This document shows, piece after piece, positions 1 through 7,791 of a DNA stretch of 40,879 nucleotides. The notes under the pieces were generated by a model. It ran no database searches. It saw only the letters and a list, made by a program, of their open reading frames with translations, and had not been told where the DNA came from. Source of the stretch: Roseiflexus sp. (lineage in GTDB: Bacteria; Chloroflexota; Chloroflexia; Chloroflexales; Roseiflexaceae). The stretch's first letter is position 1. Each line of letters begins with the position of its first letter. Both the position numbers and the translations under genes were made by a program. The stretch covers positions 1 to 40,879 of the forward strand of contig JANXAL010000033.1 in assembly GCA_025062325.1 (NCBI GenBank). Reading direction: 5' to 3'.

Positions 1-260
1 CGAGCCAGGGTTCTCGAGAGGGAAAAGAAAGGGGAGCATGGGTGTCTCACAGCCGAATTGAACAGTCTGGCATGAGGGCTTGCCTGACAAATCGACGCAC
101 GCACGGATTCACCGCCCCAGAGGATCGCGTGCGCAGATGAAGTGCCTGCACACGAGGGGATGAGACGAGCGCCGGACAGACGCCTCATCACTCGTCACTC
201 ATCACTCGTCACTCATCACTCGTCACTCATCACTCGTCACTCATCACTCCCTCACCCCTC
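1..260. other. Intergenic stretch upstream of the iron operon
   Basis: No convincing coding frame is seen here. The first 180 bases show no recognisable signal; the remainder is mostly a short tandem repeat (annotated separately). The end of whatever gene precedes the window is not visible. Confidence 0.5.
185..249. repeat. 14-bp tandem repeat, about 4.6 copies
   Basis: The unit TCATCACTCGTCAC is repeated perfectly at 185, 199, 213 and 227, with a partial copy from 241 to 249. Each unit is itself two related heptamers (TCATCAC and TCGTCAC), so the array may have grown from a 7-bp unit. It lies just upstream of the iron-operon promoter. A copy-number-variable microsatellite is the simplest reading; a binding-site array is possible but unsupported. 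Confidence 0.9.
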
Positions 261-289
261 TTGACAGTCAGCATATCCAGGAGTATGAT
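261..289 (+). promoter_or_regulatory. Sigma-70 promoter of the feo operon
   Basis: A perfect -35 hexamer TTGACA (261-266) and a -10 hexamer TATGAT (284-289) are separated by exactly 17 bases. The expected transcription start, near 296, falls inside the DtxR-like palindrome that follows. About 95 bases of leader precede the first start codon. Confidence 0.8.
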
Positions 290-292
290 AGA

Positions 293-308
293 TTTAGGAA
301 AGCCTAAA
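293..308. promoter_or_regulatory. DtxR/IdeR-type operator overlapping the transcription start
   Basis: The palindrome TTTAGG-AAAG-CCTAAA has half-sites at 293-298 and 303-308. Its core, TTAGG-N4-CCTAA, has the same half-sites and spacing as the core of the classic DtxR/IdeR iron box. It sits immediately downstream of the -10 hexamer, where a bound repressor would block transcription. The first gene of the operon encodes a DtxR-family protein, so iron-dependent autoregulation is the natural inference. Confidence 0.75.
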
Positions 309-325
309 AAATAATTTAGTGATCC

Positions 326-367
326 CCTGCCCCGCACGACGAGTGCAACCGTCCTGCACGGGGCAGG
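326..367 (+). promoter_or_regulatory. Hairpin in the feo operon leader
   Basis: CCTGCCCCG (326-334) pairs perfectly with CGGGGCAGG (359-367) around a 24-base loop, ending just before the GGAGG ribosome-binding site at 376-380. There is no T-run, so it does not look like an intrinsic terminator. It could stabilise the mRNA or affect translation of the first gene. Confidence 0.55.
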
Positions 368-391
368 CGCGTTACGGAGGCGCAACGAAGA

Positions 392-1399
392 ATGATCGTC
401 TGGATGGTACTGCTGGCGGGATGCATCCTCTGGGTCGTTCTTCCCCGTGTCGGCTTACTGGCGCACTACCGCGCCTGGCGGGCGACCCGCGAGCGTGAGC
501 AGGTGGAAGACGCGCTCAAGCACCTGCTCAACCGCGAACACCTGGGGCGCCACGCGACGCCAGAGTCGCTTGGCGGCGCGCTGGGGCTTCCGCGTGCCGC
601 GGTTATGCGCCTCATTGCGAAAATGGAGGAGCAGGGGCTGCTCGAAACCCGCGGTATAGAACTGCACCTGACGGCGGAAGGCGAACGCTGGGCATTGCAT
701 GTGGTGCGCGCCCATCGCCTGTGGGAACGGTACCTGGCAGACGAAGCGCGCATGCCGCTGGAGCGGGTTCACGCCGAAGCGCACCGGCGCGAGCACATGT
801 TGACTGCCGATCAACTGGATGAGCTGGAAGCGGCGATGGGATACCCCCGGCGCGACCCGCACGGCGACCCTATTCCGAGCCGCGAGGGCATCCTGCTCAA
901 CTCTGTGGGAACGCCATTGACAGCGTGGCCCCTTGACACGCCGGGTCGGATTGTACACCTGGAAGATGAACCCGCCATCGCCTACGAACAGATCCTGGCG
1001 GCTGGCCTGCATCTGGGGCAGACGATCCGCGTGCTGGAGCGCACGCCGCAGCGCCTGGTCTTGAGCGACGGCGAAAATGAGTATCGTCTGGCGCCCACTG
1101 TTGCAGCGAATGTCAATGTGGCGCCGTTGACCGAAGCGGAGGCGGCGCGGAACCATGCGATGCCGTTGAGTGAACTGCCGTTACGCCAGACGGCTGAGGT
1201 TGTGGCGATTGATGATACACTGCAGGGGTTTACCCGGCGGCGTTTGCTCGACCTGGGGTTGACCCCCGGCGCTGTGGTCTATCCCGAATTGCAGAATGCC
1301 TTCGCCGATCCGCGCGCCTACCGCGTTCGCGGAACGTTGATCGCCTTACGCCAGGATCAGGCGTCGCGCATTCTGGTCCGGCCCCGATCTCTGAACTGA
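392..1399 (+). CDS. Membrane-anchored DtxR-family iron regulator fused to FeoA
   Basis: The 335-residue protein has four parts. Residues 3-25 form a hydrophobic membrane segment. Residues about 36-98 form a winged helix-turn-helix of DtxR type. Residues about 101-165 form the metal-binding and dimerisation domain, with the family sequence ending DPHGDPIP. Residues about 257-332 form a FeoA SH3-like domain, preceded by another SH3-like stretch at about 183-245. The metal ligands align with DtxR (H109, E112, H127, E134, H135), but the position equivalent to DtxR Cys102 is His131. FeoA normally binds and tunes the FeoB transporter; DtxR represses iron genes when Fe(II) is bound. The gene leads an operon with split feoB and follows a DtxR-type operator. 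The membrane segment is unusual for a DNA-binding repressor. Domain calls are firm; the joint function is inference. Confidence 0.9.
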   Translation: MIVWMVLLAGCILWVVLPRVGLLAHYRAWRATREREQVEDALKHLLNREHLGRHATPESLGGALGLPRAAVMRLIAKMEEQGLLETRGIELHLTAEGERWALHVVRAHRLWERYLADEARMPLERVHAEAHRREHMLTADQLDELEAAMGYPRRDPHGDPIPSREGILLNSVGTPLTAWPLDTPGRIVHLEDEPAIAYEQILAAGLHLGQTIRVLERTPQRLVLSDGENEYRLAPTVAANVNVAPLTEAEAARNHAMPLSELPLRQTAEVVAIDDTLQGFTRRRLLDLGLTPGAVVYPELQNAFADPRAYRVRGTLIALRQDQASRILVRPRSLN

Positions 1400-1442
1400 T
1401 GTGCGGCGCTTTTCTCTCAAACTGGCGAGGAGGTTCGTTTCG

Positions 1443-2270
1443 ATGACCAGACTAACAACTGACAATCCATGCGCTGCCTGTCCGGCACATGCCCGTCTGG
1501 AGCAGATGGGCATCAAAATGGACAGGTACGACCGCATAGTGGCACTTGCTGGCAATCCAAACACCGGCAAGTCCACGCTTTTCAATGCACTGACCGGACT
1601 GAAGCAGCACACTGGCAACTGGCCCGGCAAGACGGTCACTCGTGCTGAGGGCGGCTATCAGTTCAACGGTGTGAAGTATAAACTGGTCGATCTGCCCGGC
1701 GCCTACTCGCTGCTCTCCACGTCACAGGATGAAGAGGTGGCGCGCGATTTTCTGCTGTTCGGACAACCTGACTGCACGATTGTCGTCACCGACGCCACTG
1801 CCCTCGAACGCAACCTGAACCTGGTATTGCAGGTGCTCGAGATTACCGATAAGGTGGTAGTGGCGGTGAACCTGATTGATGAAGCGCGTCGGAAGGGCAT
1901 AGAAGTCGATACCCGCACGCTCAGCCGTGATCTGGGGGTTCCCGCCGTGCCCATCGTGGCGCGAAGCGGAGAAGGGATCATCACCCTGCTTTCGACAGTT
2001 GCCGATGTGATCGAAGGGCGCATCATCACCCATCCGCGTCGCGTTGAAGGGACGCCAGCCTTTCAGCGGGCCGTTCAAGAACTGACACCGTTGATCGAAC
2101 AAATGGCGCCAGGCATTCCAAACGCGCGCTGGCTGGCGATCCGTCTGCTCGAAGGCGATGCGCGGGTGCAACGTGCGATTCGCAGCGGCGAGCTGGCAGA
2201 CATCGTCGCACGGCAACGTGCTGCGGAAGACCGGCTGGGCGCTACGGCGGCCCTTATGGGGAGGCAATGA
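1443..2270 (+). CDS. feoB: FeoB N-terminal GTPase (stand-alone G protein of the Fe(II) transporter)
   Basis: This 275-residue protein is the cytosolic G domain of FeoB without the permease. GNPNTGKS (37-44) is the G1 P-loop, DLPG (83-86) is G3 and NLID (143-146) is G4; a GDI-like helical region follows. A CxxC pair (CAAC) near the N-terminus could bind metal. The ATG at 1443 is preferred over a GTG at 1401 because GGCGAGGAGG lies about 10 bases upstream and the shorter form starts where FeoB conservation begins. It hydrolyses GTP to drive or gate Fe(II) uptake with the permease encoded next, whose ATG overlaps this stop codon (ATGA). Bacterial FeoB is usually a single polypeptide of about 700-800 residues; here it is split in the linker between G domain and membrane domain. 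Confidence 0.92.
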   Translation: MTRLTTDNPCAACPAHARLEQMGIKMDRYDRIVALAGNPNTGKSTLFNALTGLKQHTGNWPGKTVTRAEGGYQFNGVKYKLVDLPGAYSLLSTSQDEEVARDFLLFGQPDCTIVVTDATALERNLNLVLQVLEITDKVVVAVNLIDEARRKGIEVDTRTLSRDLGVPAVPIVARSGEGIITLLSTVADVIEGRIITHPRRVEGTPAFQRAVQELTPLIEQMAPGIPNARWLAIRLLEGDARVQRAIRSGELADIVARQRAAEDRLGATAALMGRQ

Positions 2271-3664
2271 TGATCACGACGCCAGAAGATGTCCTTGCGA
2301 GAGCCGAGACGTTGCGCAACCGTCTGCCATCGAGTTTCCGCGACGAAATTGTTCAGTCACTCTATGCGGAGGCGGAACGCATTGCACGTCGCGCAGTCAA
2401 AACTGCGGGAAACAGACAGTACGACCTGGATCAGCGCATTGATCGCCTGGTGACTGCGCCGGTCACCGGGTTGCTGATCATGCTGCTGCTGTTGACCGTC
2501 GTCATCTGGATGACGGTTTCCGGCGCCAATGTCATCTCAGACTTGCTCTTCACGCTGCTTTTCGGTTTCGGCGATTGGGCGCGCTCCCTGTTCGTCGCGT
2601 GGGGTGTTCCGTGGTGGATCACCGGGTTTATCTGGGATGGCGTCTATCGTTGCCTGGCGTGGGTGGTGTCGGTCATGTTCCCGCCGATGGCGATCTTCTT
2701 TCCGGCATTTACACTGCTGGAAGACCTGGGATATCTGCCGCGCGTCGCATTTAATCTGGACTGGCTGTTCAAAAAGGCGGGCGCGCACGGCAAGCAGTCG
2801 CTGACAATGATGATGGGGTTTGGCTGCAATGCCGCTGGCGTCATTTCGACGCGGGTGATCGATTCGCCGCGCGAGCGATTGATTGCCATCCTGACCAACA
2901 ATTTCGTGCCGTGCAACGGGCGGTTCCCAACCCTGATCATGCTGGCGACCGTGTTCGTCGCTGCTGGCTTTGGCGGCGCGGCAGCTTCGTTAGTTGCCGC
3001 TGGCGCCGTAGTTGCGGTCGTGCTGATCGGTGTGGCGTTCACCTTTTTGATGTCGTGGCTGCTCTCAAAGACAGTGCTCAGAGGCGAGGCATCGGCGTTC
3101 ACGCTCGAACTGCCGCCCTACCGCCGCCCGAATGTGCTGCGCATCCTGTACACCTCGCTGATTGATCGGACGATCTTCGTTCTCTGGCGTGCGATGCTGA
3201 CGGCTGCGCCCGCTGGGGCGGTGATCTGGCTGCTGGCGAACATCCGGTTCGGCGATGCCAGCCTGGCGGTCGCCATTGCGCAGTGGCTGGACAGCTTCGG
3301 GCGATTGCTCGGTCTGGACGGCGCTATTCTGCTCGCGTACATCATCGCGCTTCCGGCCAACGAAATTGTTGTGCCAACAATGATGATGATCTACACGAGC
3401 GCTGGCATGATGGTCGAAGGCCCGGCAAGCGACGATGCTCTCCGCGCTCTGCTGGTGGATCAGCAGGGCTGGACGTTGCTGACGGCGATCAACCTGATGC
3501 TTTTCTCGCTGCTCCACAATCCGTGCGCCACGACGATCATTACAATCTTCAAGGAAACCCGCTCGTATAAATGGGCGGCTATGAGTGTGGCGATCACGCT
3601 AGGAACGGCGGTTCTTGTGACCTTCCTGACTGCAAGCCTGGCGCGCCTGGCGGGATTGCAGTAG
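2267..3664 (+). CDS. feoB: FeoB permease domain (Fe(II) transporter membrane subunit)
   Basis: The 465-residue protein begins with about 60 residues of cytosolic helix, then several membrane segments. FeoB hallmarks are present: the first gate region with [19 protein letters not shown] and [11 protein letters not shown], the second with LPANEIVVP, and the C-terminal [16 protein letters not shown] followed by a last pair of helices. It overlaps the G-protein gene by four bases (ATGA), with GGGGAGG just upstream, so the halves are translationally coupled and probably made in equal amounts. Two ATG codons are adjacent (2267 and 2270); either may start the protein. Role: Fe(II) passage across the cytoplasmic membrane, controlled by the separate G protein and the FeoA domain. 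Confidence 0.93.
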   Translation: MMITTPEDVLARAETLRNRLPSSFRDEIVQSLYAEAERIARRAVKTAGNRQYDLDQRIDRLVTAPVTGLLIMLLLLTVVIWMTVSGANVISDLLFTLLFGFGDWARSLFVAWGVPWWITGFIWDGVYRCLAWVVSVMFPPMAIFFPAFTLLEDLGYLPRVAFNLDWLFKKAGAHGKQSLTMMMGFGCNAAGVISTRVIDSPRERLIAILTNNFVPCNGRFPTLIMLATVFVAAGFGGAAASLVAAGAVVAVVLIGVAFTFLMSWLLSKTVLRGEASAFTLELPPYRRPNVLRILYTSLIDRTIFVLWRAMLTAAPAGAVIWLLANIRFGDASLAVAIAQWLDSFGRLLGLDGAILLAYIIALPANEIVVPTMMMIYTSAGMMVEGPASDDALRALLVDQQGWTLLTAINLMLFSLLHNPCATTIITIFKETRSYKWAAMSVAITLGTAVLVTFLTASLARLAGLQ

Positions 3665-3723
3665 TGCTCGGTTACCCTGGCGTTGGCTGACTGAGCCTGT
3701 CGAAGCCAACGCCAGCAGAGCAC
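3664..3723. terminator. Strong hairpin between convergent feoB and rtcB
   Basis: A perfect 12-bp stem, CTGGCGTTGGCT (3677-3688) with AGCCAACGCCAG (3704-3715), is extended by GTGCTC (3664-3669) pairing with GAGCAC (3718-3723). The symmetry would work for both converging transcripts. No T-run follows, so it may act as an mRNA 3-prime end stabiliser or a rho-assisted terminator. The loop holds CTGAGCCTGTCGAAG, a short sequence recurrent in intergenic DNA of many unrelated bacteria. Confidence 0.65.
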
Positions 3724-3737
3724 GGGGCAGGTTTTCG

Positions 3738-4964
3738 CTAATCCTTATACGGATCGAACACATCCTCGCCTGCCATCGCCACACCCATGGGCTTGAGCGT
3801 GTGAACGATTCTGATCGTGTTGGCGTGGTGTTGCAGTACCTCCTGAAGGCGGCGATAGACATGCGGACTCTCGTCCGTGCCGCCGCCGCGCAGTTCAATG
3901 CCTTCGCGCCGCATCCATTCGAGCATCATCTCACGGGTGATCTTGCCCGGCTTGACCACTTCCTGCACCCGTTTGCCGTTGCGCTTTACCCAGCGCCGCT
4001 TGCCAGCCGCCTGAATGCGGCTCATGATGCGCCCGGCGCCGTGGATGGTGCTGTGCAATCCGAGCCGTGACTCCTCGCTCTCCACCCCCTCGACCACCAC
4101 GCTGATGTCGCCCATCGAACCGCCGACAAAGCCGCGCTGACCAGGCCAGGCGGGTGTTGCGCCTTTGCGCACAACGATCAGCTCCTCGCCGTTAACCCTT
4201 TCTTTCCAGGCGTAATTGTGGTGGTTGTGGACTTCTTCGGTCACTTGAGCGCCGAGAATGTCGAGCACCTGCTGCACCACAAAGTCGCGCCCAGCATACG
4301 CATAGCGTCCGGCGAGCGTCATCGCCTGCCAGTATGCCTGCCCCAGTTCGCTCTGCAGTGGGATCACCGTTGCTGGCTGCTGCATCGACTCACCCGGCGC
4401 CGGAGCGTCGAACGGTCGCTTATGCGCTAGGTTGAGGAACCCGCTCGCAATCCGATGCCCAAGACCGCGGCTGCCGAAGTGCGCCGCAACCCATACCCAT
4501 CCTTCTTCGTCTTCGAGAATATCGACCCAGTGATTGCCCGAGCCAACAGTGCCGAGCTGCTCGCGCGCCATTTGGCGCAGTTTGCCGACTTCTGGAATAT
4601 CGCGCCAGGTCGGGTCGTCGAATAGCGGATGATCGGCGGCTTTGCCGCTTGTACCGCCGACGCCGAAGACCACTTCGCGCGCCACCTGGTCCATAATCTT
4701 GCTGATATCTTTGCGAATATCATCAGCGCGCAGATTAGTGCGGACTCCTTTGATGCCGCACGAAATATCGTACCCGACACCACTGGGGCTGACAGCATCA
4801 CGGTAGGCAATGACGCCGCCGATCGGCATGCTGTACCCAACGTGCCCGTCCGCCATCAGCGCCGCCTTGACCGCCCGCGGATCGCTAGCACAGCGACGGA
4901 TCTGCTCGATCGTGGCTTCGTCGTGTTCGCCCCAGACAGGAATGCCATCAATCATCCGAAACAT
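3738..4964 (-). CDS. rtcB: RtcB-type tRNA-splicing / RNA-repair ligase
   Basis: The 408-residue protein matches RtcB over its full length. RtcB joins RNA 2',3'-cyclic phosphate or 3'-phosphate ends to 5'-OH ends using GTP and Mn(II). Visible metal-site residues are D66 and C69 (GVGYDISCG), H145 (GSGNHWVDI), H162 (HFGSRGLGH) and the HNHH cluster (246-249). H308 in the HGAGR motif is the expected guanylated histidine. ATG 4964 follows a GAAGGAAGG ribosome-binding site. No archease gene or RtcA lies next to it. It is transcribed alone, convergent with feoB. Its substrate in this organism is unknown; RNA repair after damage is typical of bacterial RtcB. Confidence 0.95.
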   Translation of the reverse strand: MFRMIDGIPVWGEHDEATIEQIRRCASDPRAVKAALMADGHVGYSMPIGGVIAYRDAVSPSGVGYDISCGIKGVRTNLRADDIRKDISKIMDQVAREVVFGVGGTSGKAADHPLFDDPTWRDIPEVGKLRQMAREQLGTVGSGNHWVDILEDEEGWVWVAAHFGSRGLGHRIASGFLNLAHKRPFDAPAPGESMQQPATVIPLQSELGQAYWQAMTLAGRYAYAGRDFVVQQVLDILGAQVTEEVHNHHNYAWKERVNGEELIVVRKGATPAWPGQRGFVGGSMGDISVVVEGVESEESRLGLHSTIHGAGRIMSRIQAAGKRRWVKRNGKRVQEVVKPGKITREMMLEWMRREGIELRGGGTDESPHVYRRLQEVLQHHANTIRIVHTLKPMGVAMAGEDVFDPYKD

Positions 4965-5349
4965 AGACGCACCTTCCTTCTTTCAAAATAAGAACCGAAA
5001 TATGGTCTACTGCGCTCCTCTCTTAGGCTACGATTTGTCCAATCGATAGATCACAAACCCATCTTCTTGAATTGATGCACGCAATCAGCGATTGCGCGCT
5101 CCTTTTTTCTGAGGGATGTCTGGTTCACAATCGGAACGTTCTCTGAACGTAGCAGCCCAATCGTTTCCCTTACGCTGCGTCGTCGCTAGCACGTTTTCGG
5201 ATTTAGAACATATTATATCCTGCCCGCACATTTTGTACACCGCGCTTTTGTGCATACTTCCGGAAGGGGGTGTCTGACAGAACACAAAGGCGCTAGGGTG
5301 CAATGACCCTGCACGACGAGTTGCCGATCCCCGGCATCCGACTCCCCGT

Positions 5350-5379
5350 TTGCAATATTCCTTCCAAAGGTGGTACTAT
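5350..5379 (+). promoter_or_regulatory. Candidate promoter upstream of the thioredoxin-like lipoprotein
   Basis: TTGCAA (5350-5355) and TACTAT (5374-5379) are separated by 18 bases. It would leave a leader of about 215 bases, which is long, so this is only a candidate. Confidence 0.35.
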
Positions 5380-5535
5380 ACCTAAGTGCAGGAACCCCGT
5401 CGATGAGCGCGGTCCAACGTATGATGGTCTTAAAGTGCTCGCCGATCCAATTCGCTTAATGAGACGGTGACTCTCCCGAATGCTCACAGGGGAAGTACAT
5501 GCTGCACGGTACTCTCATTAGAGGCGACACGTGTT

Positions 5536-5560
5536 GTCGAAGTTGTCCGACAATTTCGAC
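5536..5560. promoter_or_regulatory. Near-perfect inverted repeat upstream of the lipoprotein gene
   Basis: GTCGAAGTTGTC and GACAATTTCGAC face each other around a single base (5548), with one mismatch in 12 bp. The compact centre is more like a protein-binding operator than an RNA hairpin. It lies 42 bases before the start codon. Confidence 0.5.
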
Positions 5561-5601
5561 GTCGCGGTTGTGGGCCTGCGCGATAGTGAGGAAGAAAACG
5601 T

Positions 5602-6549
5602 ATGCGCTGGAGACTGTTGACGCTGCTCCTGGCGGCGCTGCTGATTACCGCTTGTAGTCAGCAGCAATCGGCGCGCACCAGCAGTTCCGTGACGCCGGTC
5701 TTCGCCTTTACCGAGGCGGTCGTCGGTCCGAACCGCATTGCGCTGGGACTGGTGCGCGACGGTTCGCCTGTCAATGATCCTGGAGCGAAGATTCATCTGC
5801 GCTTCTTCGATCTGAACGATACGAGTGCACCCGTCAAGATCGAAACGGACGCAATCTACTACGGTCAGGGATTGCCAGCCGCGGTCTATGTCGCCTATCC
5901 GACGTTTGATCGAGCGGGGAATTGGGGGATCGAGGTGCAGACCACGCTCAGCGGTCAGTCGGAACCGAGCGTTGCACGCCTGCGTCTCGAGGTCAAAGAA
6001 CGTTCAGATGTTCCGAATGTGGGTGATCGAGCGATTTCAGTGAAGACGCTGACGGTCCGCGATGTGCCTGATCCATCGCACCTCTCATCAGGGCGCGTTG
6101 AAGACCTGTCGATGTATCAGATTAGCCTCGATGAGGCATTGAAGAACGGCAAACCGACCGCGCTGCTCTTCGCCACGCCAGCCTACTGTCGCACGGCAGT
6201 ATGCGCTCCCAGTCTGAGCGTGATGCAGCAGTTGCAGAAGATCTACGGCGACCGCATCAATTTTATCCACGTAGAGGTTTTCCGCCATCCGTTCCGTGAG
6301 TCATTCGAAGCACAGACGGCAGTCTTCCAGAAACTGGCACAGGAGGGGCGCCCTCCTCGACCTGAAGAACGCAACGTCGGGCTTTCTGATCCGATGATCG
6401 CATGGGGATTGCAGTCGGAGCCTTGGTTGTTCCTGATCGATGCGAACGGCGTGATCGTTGCGCGGTACGAAGGCGGCATCACCCGCGAAGAAATGACCCC
6501 GGCGCTGGAGAACCTTATTGCGGGCAAGCCGCCGCTGGGCGGGGGGTGA
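5602..6549 (+). CDS. Lipoprotein with Ig-like and thioredoxin-like domains
   Basis: The 315-residue protein begins with a lipoprotein signal peptide ending in LITAC, so Cys18 would be lipidated and the protein anchored outside the membrane. Residues about 30-135 look like a beta-sandwich domain. Residues about 165-310 resemble a thioredoxin fold: beta strand LLFATPAYC, an EPWLFLIDANG strand containing the usual cis-Pro position, and a final helix. The cysteine pair is C196 and C201, a CX4C spacing instead of the usual CX2C, so classical disulfide exchange is uncertain; metal binding or a peroxiredoxin-like role is possible. GAGGAAG precedes the ATG. It stands alone, convergent with the next gene. 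Confidence 0.75.
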   Translation: MRWRLLTLLLAALLITACSQQQSARTSSSVTPVFAFTEAVVGPNRIALGLVRDGSPVNDPGAKIHLRFFDLNDTSAPVKIETDAIYYGQGLPAAVYVAYPTFDRAGNWGIEVQTTLSGQSEPSVARLRLEVKERSDVPNVGDRAISVKTLTVRDVPDPSHLSSGRVEDLSMYQISLDEALKNGKPTALLFATPAYCRTAVCAPSLSVMQQLQKIYGDRINFIHVEVFRHPFRESFEAQTAVFQKLAQEGRPPRPEERNVGLSDPMIAWGLQSEPWLFLIDANGVIVARYEGGITREEMTPALENLIAGKPPLGGG

Positions 6550-6630
6550 TTGCCTATGTGCGACGTGCAGTGTTTTGAAACGTGGCACCACAATGTCTCT
6601 GCCTGCGATGCGACCTTTGCGCCTGGCTCG

Positions 6631-6651
6631 TGGGCGCCTTCCCTGCGCCCA
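6631..6651. terminator. Small hairpin between convergent genes
   Basis: TGGGCGC (6631-6637) pairs with GCGCCCA (6645-6651) around a 7-base loop, in the 161-bp gap between two converging genes. There is no clear T-run. The same gap carries one half (TGCAACGTCTCT, 6680-6691) of a palindromic repeat found elsewhere in the window. Confidence 0.4.
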
Positions 6652-6710
6652 TTCCCACGTGCAACGTGTTACGCTGCAGTGCAACGTCTCTGTCTGCAAC
6701 CTGCGCACGT

Positions 6711-7478
6711 TCAGTCTTTGGCGCTTATCCCCGCTGCCTGCACGAACGCCTGGAATACCCGCGCCCATCGCGGATCGACGCCGTTCCACAGCATCTCAGG
6801 GTGACACTGCACGCCTACTACCCATCCCGACGACGCTGCCTCAACCGCCTCGATAATCCCATCGGGAGCGCGCGCAGTGACGCGCAGCGTTGGTGCAACG
6901 TCACGGAGCGCCTGGTGATGAAGCGTGTTAACCATCGCCTCTGTTGCGCCAAGCAGGTTGGCTAGACACGAATCAGGTTCAATGCTGATAGGATGCGCCA
7001 GATACGTCATATCCTCCCGGTCGGTCGACTCATTATGGTTCAGAGCGCCTTCGACTTCGGAAGGAATGTCCTGATACAGAGTCCCGCCGAGCGCCACATT
7101 CAGCAGTTGAATGCCGCGACAGATCGCCAGCACCGGCTTCCCATCCCGGAGAGCGCGCCGGGTCAGTTTAATCTCGACATCATCCTGCAAGGGATCGGGT
7201 TCGCCGAGTTTTGGATGGTGCGGAGCGCCGTAGTGTGCAGGATTGATATCCTCGCCGCCTGCTAGGAGTAATCCGTCAATCTGCTGATACAGCCTGTCCA
7301 GCACCTCGTCGTTTGTCGTGAGATGGATGAGAAGCGGAGCGCCGCCAGCCGCTTCGATTGCCTGGAGATAGTCGATAACATTCCCGTAGATTCTGGGAAA
7401 CCAAGAGTCGTTTCGAGCGAAGTAGGCGATGCCGAGCAGGCATGGAACGCCGATGATCGGTCGGTGCGTATGCGACAC
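6711..7478 (-). CDS. Class I glutamine-amidotransferase-type hydrolase (peptidase C26, PuuD-like)
   Basis: The 255-residue protein has the class I glutamine amidotransferase triad: nucleophile C120 in LAICRGIQLLN, and H226 with E228 in VQCHPEM. The oxyanion and substrate region LLLAGGEDINP is as in gamma-glutamyl-GABA hydrolase (PuuD) and related C26 peptidases, which cleave gamma-glutamyl bonds in the cytosol. I chose the GTG at 7478 because GAGGAG lies 6 bases upstream and the family begins with the strand RPIIGVP; a frame extending to 7604 adds 42 residues with no family match. No putrescine-degradation genes are nearby, so the exact substrate is open. Confidence 0.88.
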   Translation of the reverse strand: MSHTHRPIIGVPCLLGIAYFARNDSWFPRIYGNVIDYLQAIEAAGGAPLLIHLTTNDEVLDRLYQQIDGLLLAGGEDINPAHYGAPHHPKLGEPDPLQDDVEIKLTRRALRDGKPVLAICRGIQLLNVALGGTLYQDIPSEVEGALNHNESTDREDMTYLAHPISIEPDSCLANLLGATEAMVNTLHHQALRDVAPTLRVTARAPDGIIEAVEAASSGWVVGVQCHPEMLWNGVDPRWARVFQAFVQAAGISAKD

Positions 7479-7791
7479 AGGGAACTCCTCGATAATAAAG
7501 ATTGCTCTGCATGTATATATCGTATCATAATAGCGTCCACGCGCTGCGCTCGTGCGCCCTGACCCTGATCGTTTGCGCTCAGCGAAGAGAAGCGCGTGCG
7601 TCAACGAATGGGAAACGAATGTGGTCAGCGAATGGGGAAGCGAACAGGCGAATGGAAGCGAATGCGGTCAACGAATAAGCAAATGGTGGAGATGTTTCCA
7701 GCAAACCCTCTTTTTTGCCTCGCGCATCGATTTGACACCTGTGCCAGCGGCGGCTATGATCCGCCCGCAGTGTTTTCCAAAGGAGTGAGGC
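7479..7791. other. Divergent intergenic region with a CGAAT repeat array
   Basis: No gene is seen. From 7605 to 7676 the pentamer CGAAT or CGAAC occurs seven times (7605, 7616, 7629, 7641, 7649, 7659, 7672) at spacings of 8-13 bases, often followed by G. The array lies just upstream of the promoter of the next gene. Confidence 0.6.
7732..7760 (+). promoter_or_regulatory. Consensus sigma-70 promoter of the FAH-family gene
   Basis: A perfect TTGACA (7732-7737) and TATGAT (7755-7760) are spaced by exactly 17 bases. The leader would be about 25 bases, containing the ribosome-binding site AGGAGTGAGG just before ATG 7792. Confidence 0.85.

Larger units (their letters stand above)
4965..5601. other. 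637-bp intergenic region between divergent rtcB and the lipoprotein gene
   Basis: I see no convincing coding frame: the short frames here lack ribosome-binding sites and family features. The part near 5205-5222 is AT-rich. It holds a candidate plus-strand promoter and an inverted repeat, annotated separately. It must also contain the rtcB promoter, which I could not place. Confidence 0.45.

Noticed and set aside
185-249. Tandem repeat considered as a CRISPR array
   Set aside because: The units are contiguous with no unique spacers, and no cas gene is present.
5085-5303. Minus-strand 72-codon frame upstream of rtcB
   Set aside because: No ribosome-binding site, no recognisable features, and composition like non-coding DNA.
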